Positions 52,428 through 62,884 of a stretch of 64,000 nucleotides of DNA are shown piece by piece (the first letter of the stretch is position 1; each line of letters starts with the position of its first letter). The position numbers and the translations under genes are program-made. The DNA comes from Atriophallophorus winterbourni. Its lineage: Eukaryota > Platyhelminthes > Trematoda > Plagiorchiida > Microphallidae. The notes below the pieces were generated by a model. The model made no database searches and was not told the origin of the DNA. It worked only from the letters and a program-made list of their open reading frames with translations. The stretch is taken from positions 1 through 64,000 of the forward strand of contig JACCGJ010002714.1 in the NCBI GenBank assembly GCA_013407085.1. The letters run 5' to 3'.

Positions 52428-52470
52428 TTGGTCTGACGAATCTTCTGTGTCAGAAGTGAAACGTTACCCA
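52428..52470 (+). ncRNA. Hammerhead-ribozyme-like motif, 3' pseudo-LTR of element 3
   Basis: TTGGT, CTGACGA plus A, TCTTCTG/CAGAAGT stem II, GAAAC, GTT, ACCCA. Two changes, one on each strand of the first stem II pair, give a T-T mismatch there, so it is somewhat decayed compared with 41,268-41,311. Confidence 0.6.
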
Positions 52471-52689
52471 AAAACTACTCTAACCGATTGCACACAAATT
52501 CCTTTGCATTATGCTATCTTCATCGTTAACCAATTGCGTTCAGTCGTTCAGGACCATATTAGGTAGTATATATTACGATAACACGTGACGGTCAACCTTC
52601 TACCTTTTTAAGTGGCTCACATGAAATGACTGCTTTTAAAAATAAGAAATTTTATACTTTTTGGAATGCATCTGAGAATGTTTTTAATC

Positions 52690-53290
52690 ACATCCAAAAT
52701 TGGGCATTCTTTATTATACATTGGGTGGAAATGTTGTCCACACTTGAGCATATATTTCACTCATGAAGCACTGTTTTTGTTAGAGTCTAGACCAAAAACT
52801 TGCAAACCAAGCAGATACTTTAGGGTTGGGATTCGCTATTCTGCGGCATTTTGCATTTCGTAGGATTAAATTTTAACTTATTCGCAAGAGACGATCGGTT
52901 TAAGTTGAACCTATCCTGGTATAATTGCATACAGTCGACGATTCACGTAACACGTTTCCACATTGTATTGTCATCGGTGGATAATAACAAATTACACACG
53001 ATATGTTGTCCGTCTAATTCATATATAGAAGAAAGAGCGGAAGTCGTAACACTGAACCTCTCGGAACTCCATTCGTAATGTCTATTATCCTAAAAAGTTG
53101 CGGGAAACGCGAAATGCAAGTGTCTTTCACTAAGGTACAACCTTTGCCAATTCGACAGCATTATCGTTATTCCATAAGCTCCAAGTTATTTGATCAATAT
53201 ATCATGATCTACTTCACTACCTTTGGATTCGGTTAGCACAAACAAATTTTGGATGAGTTGTTGTGAGTACAAAACCTCTGTGTTTCGACA
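52690..53290 (+). repeat. Repeat R1-R2, uninterrupted (right arm)
   Basis: The joined form of the two segments split by the LINE in the left arm (14,435-14,750 and 24,445-24,700). The junction near 52,985 (GTGGATAATAACAAATTACAC) is the empty site of that LINE insertion. Confidence 0.75.
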
Positions 53291-53752
53291 TTACATGCAT
53301 TTAAATCACATGTAAGCCCCATATGACCGGTTTCCCGATGTTGATATTCTAAATAGAAACGTTCGCAAACGTGATTACTTTGTTCAAGCCCTTTCGCCTA
53401 ATTTCATTCGAAAATGTACTAGTTGCTCGTAAGAACGTTAAGATTATTTGCAATAATATTACTTTGCAATGACCGTAGAAAAACATATTGTTGTTTATCC
53501 TGAAATGTTTGAAAATGCATTCATATTTCTTTTGATAGATTGTGGCGTCTACAACTAATATGTAAGAAATCGGTAGAGGTATCGCTAGGCAACGTAAGTT
53601 TCGGTAATATCTAACGCTTCGGAGCTCATTGTGACCTTATTATACAAGAAAATGTTTAATATGGTAAATGTTTTAAATATAGCGCAACACGGTGTTCGAA
53701 GATACCAATCTTAGTTAGCTAACAGCCGAACAACCCAATTCAGGATACTAAC

Positions 53753-55006
53753 ATGTTTGACCGCATCACGTGATCCAACATACGGACTAAAAAATCGATC
53801 GATCAAACTGCGACAGCCACATCGAACCAACTTGACCTCATTGCCAAGTGCCTGGATCCGGCGAACGCAAAAATGGTCACGGCCGGCCTAGCTGATGGGA
53901 CGAATCTCGACACGCAGAATTGTCCCGAAGTCACGTGCAAAGCATGCGAACAACCGGTGAGTCCCATGGCGCGTAAAGTAATAACGTGTTTTCTGTGTAT
54001 GGGTAAAATCCATGGTAATCGCGACCGTACATTAGCCCCTGATTCGATAGCATTATTAAAAAATGAAATGGTTGCAGTTGCATGCTATGTCTGTGTTCGT
54101 TGCAGAGCTACATCTTTGCACAAAGCCAATACTTTTGAAGAAAAATTAGAAAATAGAATGGCCGGTTTGGAGTTGGTGTGGAAGAAATGTTGGTAAATCA
54201 TGTGAGTACGCAAGTGATCACTGATGTAAACCATCATATCAATACATCGATTTCGTTACGACCATTGAAGGAATCTAAGACTAAAGCTATTCGTGTGCCA
54301 AAAAAGCAAAAAAAGCAGGGTTATTCCCGTTTTGGAATCCGCTAAAACGACCACAGAAGTAGGAAATTCTTACAGAGATATACATACGGTCGACCTCAGC
54401 TGTACACTCCAAAACTGCTGTACCCGACTCACAAAGTCAAGCCACAAATGTTTTAAATTCTAAAACGCCTGACTTTCCGATACGCAAAAAAACACACATT
54501 CACGCTGAACGTGATATGTACGAATGTCAGCGAGTCCCAAGAAAGCCTGTTTGATAGAAAACAGAAACACGATGTCGAAAAATGGTCTGAACTTTGTCAC
54601 CTAATGCAAATTGAACATGTAAAGGCAGAAAAAGTGACTCGTCTAACTCGCCATTCAACTTCACCTCATATTGGTCAACCTCGTTTGCTCAAAGTAACAC
54701 TAAAATGCGAGGCTGATATCGAGAACGTATTGCTGAATGCATACCTACTCAAGTCAGTTTCCGACTCAAACTGCCGCATATATCCCGATGTACCATAGTG
54801 GGAAAGAAAGGGCAGCTAGAACGCCCTGGAACAAACGGTATCGCGAAGTATAGTTCTACTTGGTGTACCAGAAAATACTTCTAGAGAATCGAATCAGGAA
54901 ACCGTAGAGCACGACGTCAAACAATGGCGCTACATTGCGTGTTCTCTCGATATTTCTAATGCCGTTGTTGGGGACACTTTTCGAGTTCCTTTTTCGCCAA
55001 AATATA
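53753..55006 (+). pseudogene. LINE ORF1, right copy, first part
   Basis: M-F-D-R-I-T then after a stop E-V-T-C-K-A-C-E-Q-P-V-S, C-F-L-C-M-G-K-I and I-A-L-L-K-N-E-M-V-A-V-A-C-Y-V-C-V-R-C-R: an uninterrupted version of the finger split by the pogo element in the left arm. A shift follows near 54,180. The later part has L-K-V-T-L-K-C-E-A-D-I-E-N-V-L-L and stops at the Bel-Pao target AGGGG. Confidence 0.8.
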
Positions 55007-55011
55007 AGGGG
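55007..55011. repeat. AGGGG target duplication of Bel-Pao element (left)
   Basis: AGGGG occurs here and at 57,228-57,232. The left arm has a single AGGGG at the equivalent place. Confidence 0.85.
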
Positions 55012-55435
55012 TGTATGATGTACATTGAATTTATTTTATTGAAAACTAAATTTTAAATCTGCTGGTATTTTTGTATATTTTTACCATTTGTGTTTTATCG
55101 AACTACTTGAATTTATTCGTTCTTGAGCTTATATTTCTGTATCTTTATTTGGCCGTTTGCGCGCTATTTGAAGTTGCAATCATTCGTGGTCATTGCTGCT
55201 GTTGAATATTCTTGTTTTTGGATTCAGTACGAAGCGGATTAATTGAGGTTTGCTATTTTTATTTTATAATTATTTTGCTTCAATAGTACCGTAATCATCT
55301 CACATATTGTCTTGTCAATATATTGGTGAGTTTGGACGCGTAACTCAACCGTTGGATAGACACATTGGTGTTTATATCGTGAATGAAATCTTTGAGGTTG
55401 AACTCGATTTTCCCCGGACCGTTTTGGCGGTTACA
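55012..55435 (+). repeat. 5' LTR of Bel-Pao element
   Basis: 424 bp, starts TGTATGATGTACATTG and ends GGCGGTTACA. The partner at 56,803-57,227 differs at a number of positions by eye (roughly one in twenty), so the insertion is not recent. Confidence 0.88.
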
Positions 55436-56234
55436 GTACTCAATTTGCTTCGTTTGGAACATTGGGACAGTACTCAAATTGGCAGTACTCAATTTGCTTC
55501 GTTTGCAACATTGGGACAGTTCTCAATTGGCTTCGTGGAATCAGTACTCACTTTTGGCAGTACTCAATTATCTTCTTTTCAAACATTGGGAAAAGATGGA
55601 GAACAAGTGGTCAAAGATCCATCCAAGAATCAATGAAAAGGACCTGTTTGACATGCAAGTCGGTGTTTCTTCATTGGTTGATAACATGTCATGCTCTGGT
55701 TCGGTAGATAGTTCTAGCTCTCATAATCTTAGTGCTCAGTTTTTGTTTGCACAATTAACGGAAGAACAGATGCGTCAAGAGGCTGAGTTAGAACAGTTGA
55801 TAGCTGCGAATGCTACTCAAATTGCACGAGTGAGATTTGAATTGTCTATGATGATCGAGTCTATGCAACTTCCTGAAATGGTTGAGCATTTGACGAAAAA
55901 GGACTGCCTCAATTCACCTAATCATTTGAAGGATCTTGTTTCAAATGATGGTCTCGATACCACAGTTGGCCTGCTTATTGGAGCGGATGTGTTACAAGCG
56001 TATCGTGGGACTAAACAGAATGATGGCAATTTTGAAGTGTGTTTACCGTGGAAAACAGATTTCCGTAGAATCTTCCGCAACCGTAAACAAGCAAAGTCCC
56101 GTTTACAGAGTCTGCGTTCTAGGTTTCTGCGAAATCCTGAGTTACTCCATAAATATGCAAGCGTGATGGAACCGCAATCCCTAAGAATTCCTCGATCTAT
56201 GAAGCGCAAAGGTGCTCACGTAGTTCGGCCGTAG
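55383..56234 (+). pseudogene. Bel-Pao gag/pol remnant frame
   Basis: 283 codons. The first 70 residues come from the LTR and the 54-bp tandem (repeated Y-S-I-C-F-V and L-N-L-L-R-L words) and are not protein-like. Later it has a coiled-coil-like T-E-E-Q-M-R-Q-E-A-E-L-E-Q-L, then V-G-L-L-I-G-A-D-V-L-Q-A-Y, which fits a Pao protease region, followed directly by F-E-V-C-L-P-W-K and R-L-Q-S-L-R-S-R-F-L-R-N-P-E-L-L-H-K-Y, the start of a Bel-Pao RT. Protease and RT are joined across a large deletion. Confidence 0.75.
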
Positions 56235-56802
56235 TTACATGCATTCTGTGATGCGTTGGAACTTAGGTATGAAGCCGCGATTTAAATAAGATTTAGTCCT
56301 AAGTCATATTGTTGCCTACTCTACTCGAAGTCGCGAGTTGCTCTAGTCAAGCCTGCTACTATTTCGCGTCTTGAATTAGTAGCCGCTAAGCTGGTAGTAT
56401 CACTTACTACCGTATACAAGGAAGAAATTCATTTCGAATTAGATCAAACATGCTTTTGGACTGATTTAACTGTACCGGAAGAAAATACATCATCGAACGT
56501 GGATGCTGTTATCGCAACTGGTTTTGTCACGTAAAGGGACCAGGCCAGCTAGATTGGTTGTGGTAAGGCATGGAAAACGTCTGGCTTCTAACCAATCTGG
56601 CTGAAATGGCCAGTGAATTTTGTCACATGTGTGAGGCATGGAGAACGTCTTGTGCATCGTGACATTATCTCACTTTGTTCTTAGATAATAACGTCTGGTT
56701 GTCATTATGATATAATCAGCGATGGGTAAAGATATAGGGTAGGATACCAGAGCATGTAAGTTGTCAGCCTTTGACAAATCCGGCGCGGATTTCGGAGGGC
56801 GG

Positions 56803-57227
56803 TGTAAGATGTACATTGAATTTATTTTATTGACAACTAACTGTTTAAATCTGCTGGTATTTTTGTATATTTTTACCATTTTTGTTTTACCGAACTACTT
56901 GAATTTATTCTTTCTTCAGCTTGTATTTGTGTATCTTTATTTGGCCGTTTGCGGTCTATTTAAAGTTGGAATCATTCGTGGTCATTGTTGCTGTTGAATA
57001 TTCTTGTTTTTGGATTCAGTACGAAGCGGATTAATTGAGGTTTGCTATTTTTATTGTATAATTATTTTGCTTCAATAGTACCGTACTCATCTCACATATT
57101 GTCTTTTCAATATATTGGTGGGTTTGGACGCGTAACTTAACCTTTGGCTAGACACATTGGTGTTTATATCGTGACTGGAATCTTTGACGTTGAACTCGAT
57201 TTTCCCCGGACCGTTTTGGCGGTTACA
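56803..57227 (+). repeat. 3' LTR of Bel-Pao element
   Basis: 425 bp, starts TGTAAGATGTACATTG and ends GGCGGTTACA, followed by AGGGG. Confidence 0.88.
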
Positions 57228-57470
57228 AGGGGGATGGACCGAAACCTCTGAAGATTACGTTCTTGACCAGCTCTATGGCCGAAATAGTAAGGTCGGAATG
57301 GACAGAAGGGAAACGAACACTACCCAAGGATGTTAGACTTAGCCCACACAAACCCAATGCCATTAGTTCAACACTCTCCTGTTTGGAGATAGCGGATAGC
57401 AGCGTTTCCATCCAAATGGAGGAAATCAATGCATCAAAAAAAACGTCCTAGGTCCTGTTCAAATCGAGTC
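57228..57470 (+). pseudogene. LINE ORF1, right copy, C-terminal part
   Basis: Resumes ORF1 after the Bel-Pao element: M-A-E-I-V-R-S-E-W-T-E-G-K-R-T-L-P-K-D-V then I-A-D-S-S-V-S-I-Q-M-E-E-I-N-A-S-K. Matches the end of the 17,731-18,300 frame. Confidence 0.75.
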
Positions 57471-57585
57471 GGACTGAGCAATTCACACCGAAAACTAATT
57501 GTCGATTCAAGCCGTCGGCGACCAATAAGACGCACACATGTTTTACCATCCAATAAACCCAGACCAATAACTTCGGTCATTACTC

Positions 57586-60124
57586 ATGAAAAATACGATT
57601 AAGTGCATCTATACAAACGCGAACAGCCTTTTCAACAAATTAATCGAATTGTCCGAGATTTGTAATGAAACGGCGCCAGACATAGTTGCAGTAACAGAAA
57701 CGTGGTTCCATGCCTCATTGTCTGATAATGAACTCTCTTTGCCCAACATGTCTCTATTCCGGCGTGACCGTTTAGGCGATGGCGGAGGAGCAGCGCTCTA
57801 CTTCAAGCAATCGTTTATCTGTAGAGCTATGAGCGACCAGATCCTTGATATCACTGACACACTTTGGTGCTCTCTGACTCTTACATCAGGAGACCAATGC
57901 ATTATTGGAGTGATCTATCGTTCTCCAACAGCAACTCTCGACCTAATCAATAAACTGATTAATGCTCTGCGCTATGTAACAACGCGATACAATACTCAAA
58001 TAATAATAATAGGGGATTTCAACATTCCCCAGCTCTATAGCTGGAATGATCATCCATCAGAGACACTTGAAAATGAACTTCGAGCTGTTTTGGATTACGC
58101 ACCCCTTTATAACCATGTTTTTGGATTTACTCGTATGAGAGTATCAGACCAGCCGTCTACCTTGGATCTTATACTTACATCAGATCCCACAGCTGTTGAG
58201 AATATCGTTTATAAACCGCCGATCGGACGAAGCGATCACGTTGTCCTAGAATTCGAGTACGTTTGTAGCGCTAGACGCAATAGTGCCGAGACAAAATACG
58301 TCAGAATGGTGAACTACCGTGCGCTGTGTGCCGAGTTACAAAGCACTAGTTTCGCACAACTGGATTACTCCGATCCGGATAGTCATTGGCGATCTCTCTT
58401 ACAGCACCTCAAATCTATATTGGAGGAACATTCAATGTTTGCTTTGAAGAAAACGTCTCAACGAAATAAATTTTTACTACGAAGCAGGACTAAAAAGTGG
58501 ATGAAACAAAGGGCAGTAGCGTGGGAGTTTCACAAGGCTACATACACAGCTGATTCTTGGGCACAATTTACACGAATGCGAAACAAAGTTATCAGCTTAA
58601 TTCGACATGATTAACAAGCGTTCCGATCGCAATTTATTTCTCAGGTGCAGCAGAATCCGAAGCTCTTGTATAGACTTGTAAACGATAGAACAAATATTAA
58701 ACCACGAGTCTTTGCCCTAAAAACTTCGTCCGACTTCACAGAATCCATAAATCAGACCGCTGACCTGTTAGCAGACTTTTATGCCGGAATTTAGCGCCGA
58801 AATCAATGAAGCCTGATCAGGAACCAATCGTTCGGCTTGACCGACCAACCTTGAGTGAAGTATTCATTACTTTGATGGTGGTGGCGCAGCACTTACGAAA
58901 ATTGAACGTAAAGAAATCTCCAGGACCAGACGAGATACCTCCGAAGCTGCTCAAAACCTGTCATGCGCAGCTATCTGAACCTCTATCTTGCATGTTTAAT
59001 AATTTGCTCCAAGCTGGCGTAGAGCCACAAGACTGGAAACTGGGACAAATAATACCCATTTACAAAGGTGGTTGCCCTTCTGATGTTAAAAATTACAGGC
59101 TTGTGACCTTGCTGTCTTCGGTATCAAGAGTTTTTGAGCGAATAATAACCGCAGAAATCGTGCGACATCTGAAAGCGAATCAACTTTTGGCAGTTTCTCA
59201 ACATGGATTTCGCAGAAATCGCTCTTGTCTAACAAATTTGCTGACAAGCTTAGACGATTGGACGAGGATTGTAGATGCGAAGGACTGTATTCTTGCGTGC
59301 TACCTGGACATTTCTAAAGCTTTCGACAGAGTTGATCTTAATTTACTCTTAAAGAAGCTAGAGAAACACGGTGTTGTTGGAAGACTATACGAATTGTTAA
59401 GAGATTACCTCAGCAACAGACACATCCGAGTTTATGTGGACGGCCTATTATCGAAGAACATCGATGTCACTAACGGAGTTCCACAAGGCTCAGTGCTTGG
59501 ACCAATATTGTTTCTAGTCTATATGAACGATATGCCACTACCAAATGATAGTAAGATGATTTTGTTTGCTGACGATATAAAAGTGTGGAGGCAAATAAGA
59601 TTGACGCTTGTATCTTGCTGCAAAACGATTTGAGTGCTTTGTTAAACTGGTCATCTGAAATTAAACTGTCATTGAATATGCAAAAGTCGAAGATGAATCA
59701 GATTCGTCGTGATCTTGGCTTTCACTATCCATACAAGCTCGGCGACATAAACCTGAAGTACACCGAAGAAGAAAAGTACCTCGGTGCCTGGATTTGCGGC
59801 AGTTTGAAAAATGGTCTACAATGTGAAACCTTTTACAAAAGCGCGTCTCGGCTGCTCGGCATGCTACGGCGGATATTTGGACGTTTTTTCCCGGGGTGTT
59901 TTCCTCTCATGATGAATACATATATACACCCGGTTTTAGATTATGCCGCACAAGCCTGGACACCATGGCTCCAAAAAGATATCTTACTCCTGGATCGCAT
60001 ATACTGGAGAGCTTCTAAGCTTGTCATTGGTCTCGAAAATATGTCATTCGCCGGGCGACTCAGACGACTAGAAATGAGGACACTTGCACAAAGGAGAATG
60101 CGAGGTGATTTCATCCTCGCATAA
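57586..60124 (+). pseudogene. LINE ORF2 (endonuclease-RT), right copy
   Basis: Frame 57,586-58,614 (342 codons) is a complete endonuclease: T-N-A-N-S-L-F-N-K-L, T-E-T-W-F, I-G-D-F-N-I-P, G-R-S-D-H-V-V-L. A TAA at 58,612, where the left copy has a lysine codon, then ends it. A shift lies near 58,795. RT frame 58,806-59,633 has HGFRRNRSCLTNLL, CYLDISKAFDRVD (catalytic Asp kept, unlike the left copy), GVPQGSVLGPILF and ILFADDIKVW. A frameshift shared with the left copy follows, and 59,585-60,124 gives the C-terminus. Better preserved than the left copy, yet inactive. Confidence 0.9.
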
Positions 60125-60344
60125 TAAATACTCACTACTGTTTCCCATCCCCTGGATATATTATTCCACCTTCGAACTTCCAGCAACAGCCGTGGCCATG
60201 GTGGCAGGTTGGAAATACCACATTTCCAACGGAACTGCCGCAGATATTTTTATTCGCTATTAAATCCATAGGTATGAAGGGATATTGAAATCCTCCAAAA
60301 CTTTTCAAAATAGTACACCCCAATTGACAATATGTTTTAGGATG

Positions 60345-60538
60345 TATCTTTTCAACGAGCATATGTCCAATCTAAAATCACAAGATGTTACGCCAGGACA
60401 TACACCGAGGATCTTATGCTGTCATTCAAAATTATTCAAACTGAAATTCATCCTCTAATCGAAAGGAAATTACTGCAGCAGCGGTCTGAATACATCACAC
60501 ACTTAGAATCGGTTGTGTTTCATATTGAAGATCGATGA
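60345..60538 (+). CDS. Hypothetical ORF / possible terminal exon (right copy)
   Basis: Mirror of 14,106-14,312. Here the start codon region has a stop (ATGTTTTAG) that doubles as a plausible splice acceptor, TATGTTTTAG before GATGTATC. The frame then runs 64 codons to a TGA overlapping AATAAA. If real, it is a last exon with a poly(A) signal. Confidence 0.25.
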
Positions 60539-61001
60539 ATAAACAACGAACAATGCTGTTTGTCACTATTAACTCTCGACAGGTTATATCTGTTTTTCCA
60601 TGTACCTCGTTATCATGCAATGCATTTAAAGCTCATTGTTTTGTTTTGCCGTAAGAATGGAGATTACAGATACATTTCATTGAAGTCCGTCCGACCGGTC
60701 AAGTTCGGCCAAAAAGCAGTGCATAGTTAGGAAATGAAGTGGACCGGTTTACACGAAATCGATGATGAAATTAGATCAAAGTGACAACCGGGGCAGACAT
60801 GCTGTTAACTGGATTTGCTTAATTAACATAGTCGCGTGTTGTGTTCCATTATCAATCGTGTAATAATCACGTTTGACTAAAACGCGTTCTCTTGTTTTAT
60901 GAAATTAATGGATTCGCGTAATCGTGGTTGAAAAGTTTTACGGAAATCAAGCTTTGATAGGACGTGTTGCAATACACCGAGATTTGACTGAATTGCAGTT
61001 T

Positions 61002-61006
61002 GATCA
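61002..61006. repeat. GATCA target duplication of small LTR element (left)
   Basis: GATCA here and at 61,929-61,933. The left arm has one GATCA in the same context (near 13,637-13,655), so it shows the empty site. Confidence 0.88.
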
Positions 61007-61160
61007 TGTGGAGTGGCTGTCAGCATGAATACTTATTGTCCAATCAGAATGCAGTAGCTGTCAGTGAATCTATCTATGTATTCTAATTCCCATGATGATT
61101 CATATGTTTGTTGACGTGTAGTGAATACACATGTGTCGCTCGGATCTTGACTTTTCTACA
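61007..61160 (+). repeat. 5' LTR of small gag-only LTR element
   Basis: 154 bp, TGTGGAGTGG to TTTTCTACA. It differs from the 3' LTR at one position by eye (GTAGCTGTC versus GTAACTGTC). A primer-binding-like TGGTGACGAGGG follows at once. Confidence 0.9.
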
Positions 61161-61226
61161 TGGTGACGAGGGTGATCGACGAGAAAACGTCGGATAGAAC
61201 TGAGAACGCCCGTTTTAGCGGCTTTA

Positions 61227-61796
61227 ATGTTCGACCACCGGCAACACTCAATGGAAGGCGATGAAGGATTGGCAGAGAGATGGAAACGGTGGAAGGAACA
61301 GTTTAGAGACATTCGGACGTTGGCGATTCTGACGAATACCGACAAAGCGTATCAAATGGTGACGCTGAGGAATGCGCTTGGTGAACAGGCGTCGAATTTC
61401 ATACAGTGTTTCACCTTTAATAAGAACGAAAACGCAGATGACTGGGAAACTATCTTCGCGAAGCTCGAAGAACATTGCCTCGGTCAAGTGAACGAGAGAT
61501 GGAAACTGTGGAAGCAACACTTCAGCGACTTTCGGACGTTGGCGAATCTGACGAATACCGATAAAGTGTATCAAATTGTGACGCTGAGGAATGCGCTTGG
61601 TGAACAGGCGACGGAGTTTACACAGTGTTTCACTTTTGTTGAGAATGAAGACGCAGATGACTGGGGAACAATCTTCGCGAAGCTCGAGGAACTTTGCCTC
61701 GGTCAAGTGAACGATATAAATTCAATTGTCACGCGCAAGATGTCGATGAGCCGATCGTTTGAAAAACGGAAGGATGTGGAGTGGCTGTCAGCATGA
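61227..61796 (+). CDS. Gag-like protein with tandemly duplicated domain
   Basis: 189 codons. Two 73-residue units (61,275-61,493 and 61,494-61,712) each read E-R-W-K-x-W-K-x-x-F-x-D then L-T-N-T-D-K-x-Y-Q, V-T-L-R-N-A-L-G-E-Q-A and F-A-K-L-E-E-x-C-L-G-Q-V-N. This is the capsid-type core of Gypsy/Bel gag proteins (W-x-x-W-x-x-x-F start, leucine-rich middle). Repeats are about 80 percent alike by eye. The C-terminus runs into the 3' LTR, whose TGA supplies the stop. No zinc knuckle or protease. Likely role: particle formation or hitching on a relative's particles. Confidence 0.8.
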   Translation: MFDHRQHSMEGDEGLAERWKRWKEQFRDIRTLAILTNTDKAYQMVTLRNALGEQASNFIQCFTFNKNENADDWETIFAKLEEHCLGQVNERWKLWKQHFSDFRTLANLTNTDKVYQIVTLRNALGEQATEFTQCFTFVENEDADDWGTIFAKLEELCLGQVNDINSIVTRKMSMSRSFEKRKDVEWLSA

Positions 61797-61928
61797 ATAC
61801 TTATTGTCCAATCAGAATGCAGTAACTGTCAGTGAATCTATCTATGTATTCTAATTCCCATGATGATTCATATGTTTGTTGACGTGTAGTGAATACACAT
61901 GTGTCGCTCGGATCTTGACTTTTCTACA
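61775..61928 (+). repeat. 3' LTR of small gag-only LTR element
   Basis: 154 bp, same ends as the 5' LTR, followed by GATCA. Confidence 0.9.
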
Positions 61929-62144
61929 GATCATGATTTAAGTTAAGCGGGGAATAAAGTGAAATATTAAGCTTCTCGTGCGTATAATTCGTAGCGTCCT
62001 TAACCGAAGGTCTAGAATCAGTCAGTTATCTAAAATGTGTTTTTACCAAGCACCAAAACTCTCTGTTTTACTTTACGAATCCGAAACCTGATTCCTGAAA
62101 TCACAACATATACACTCAGTGACCGTGTTTTTTGATTGATACAA

Positions 62145-62330
62145 TAGGAGAATCCTAATATATTGTGCTACTCACATCAACATTACATGCACACCACTAC
62201 CGGTTTCTGAATGTCTGTTTCTGTTTCTGTCATCATGTGGAAACAGTAAGTTTCGGCTCAAGCTAATCCTAAGTTTCCGATATTCAAATGCGTTATTTAC
62301 TCTGCTGTTAACACACAATGTAGTGACACA
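62145..62330 (+). repeat. Satellite-related segment (right arm)
   Basis: Mirror of 13,250-13,440; contains ACACCACTACCGGTTTCTG and GTCATCATGTGGAAACAGTAAG. It lies in the upstream region of the secreted-protein gene. Confidence 0.55.
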
Positions 62331-62606
62331 GATTTACTATCTGTTCCATTTCAACAGCAAAGAGAGCAGTGGTTGGGTTCCATCATCCGAAAGTCAATAC
62401 TAGTAATCTTCTAACTTCTTTTAGTCTGCAGATGCGTGATACTTTTCCCTGGAATCTTCCGATTGCTGTGGAAATTATTTCCTGGCATCCGTTGAATACA
62501 CTTTTTGTTAATGTTCATTCATTGGTGAGTTGAATGCGCAAATTCAACTGCACATAAAACGTACAAAATTAATGAAAGAATTCCGGTTGGTTGCGAGAGA
62601 AAATGT

Positions 62607-62621
62607 CTACTTATAAAGTAG
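62607..62621 (+). promoter_or_regulatory. TATA-like box of right secreted-protein gene
   Basis: CTACTTATAAAGTAG, about 50-60 bp upstream of the ATG at 62,670. The palindrome is conserved in the left arm. Confidence 0.5.
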
Positions 62622-62669
62622 TCTGATTATAATGCTGACGAATATCTCGTATATCAAATTACTAGCACG

Positions 62670-62884
62670 ATGACATATTCAGCCATTGCTTGTACGCTGC
62701 TTGTGTGTAGCACATTGTTTTCGGTGCAAGGTGAGTTCGAATTCTCATGTCGTTCTTATAATTGTTTAAACGGCTATCTTATACATTTTGAGTTAAAAGC
62801 AGCAACAAATGCAACTTTATCCGTTTTCCTAATTTCAGATGGATCTGTTTCATTTACGGAAAATACAAGAGTACCAAATTGGAG
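62670..62884 (+). CDS. 5' end of small secreted protein gene, right-arm copy (two exons)
   Basis: Exon 1 at 62,670-62,730 (61 nt) encodes MTYSAIACTLLVCSTLFSVQ with a GTGAGT donor. A 108-nt intron ends TTTTCCTAATTTCAG, and exon 2 at 62,839-62,884 (46 nt) encodes (D)GSVSFTENTRVPNW before GTAAGG. The signal peptide is identical to the left copy; exon 2 has one substitution; intron and flanks differ more. A possible third tiny exon lies near 62,942-62,970 (after TTCTGTGTGGAG, before GTTAGT), but its frame soon meets TGA. The two copies face outward from the inverted duplication. Confidence 0.6.

Larger units (their letters stand above)
49725..52510 (+). mobile_element. Penelope-like element 3, nearly complete coding region
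   Basis: The plus-strand element begins within the N-terminal coding region (A-D-S-Y-E-S-R) with no visible 5' pseudo-LTR, runs through RT and GIY-YIG with one frameshift, and ends with a 3' UTR and a pseudo-LTR holding a hammerhead-like motif (52,428-52,470). It lies in the right-only block and is the best-preserved of the three Penelope copies. Confidence 0.88.
55012..57227 (+). mobile_element. Bel-Pao LTR retrotransposon, internally deleted
   Basis: A 2.2-kb element with 424-425-bp LTRs (TG to CA) and a 5-bp AGGGG duplication. The interior keeps a tandem of about 54 bp near 55,430-55,600, a fused protease-end/RT-start frame, and scraps of the RNase H region (A-L-V-K-P-A-T-I-S-R-L-E-L-V-A-A-K-L near 56,340-56,400, then C-F-W-T-D-L-T-V). 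Most of RT and all of integrase are gone, so it is non-autonomous. A purine-rich GGAGGGCGG precedes the 3' LTR. Confidence 0.88.
53724..60256 (+). mobile_element. CR1-like LINE, right-arm copy, ends lost, Bel-Pao inside
   Basis: Mirror of 14,753-24,444. It starts inside ORF1 (AGCCGAACAACCC, directly after GTTAGCTAAC of spacer X) and stops inside the 3' UTR (TTTTATTCG joined to CTATTAAATCC). Both flanking segments present in the left arm (inverted R2 and R1) are missing here, so two deletions trimmed it. A Bel-Pao element interrupts ORF1 at 55,012-57,227. Confidence 0.85.
61007..61928 (+). mobile_element. Small, young LTR element carrying only a duplicated gag domain
   Basis: 922 bp in total: 154-bp LTRs, a TGG-starting primer-binding-like site, one ORF (gag-like, two tandem units) and the 3' LTR. 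It lacks protease, RT and integrase, so it must be mobilised by a relative. A GATCA duplication and near-identical LTRs show a recent insertion; the site is empty in the left arm. Size and layout recall TRIM-type elements, but with a coding gag. Confidence 0.9.
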
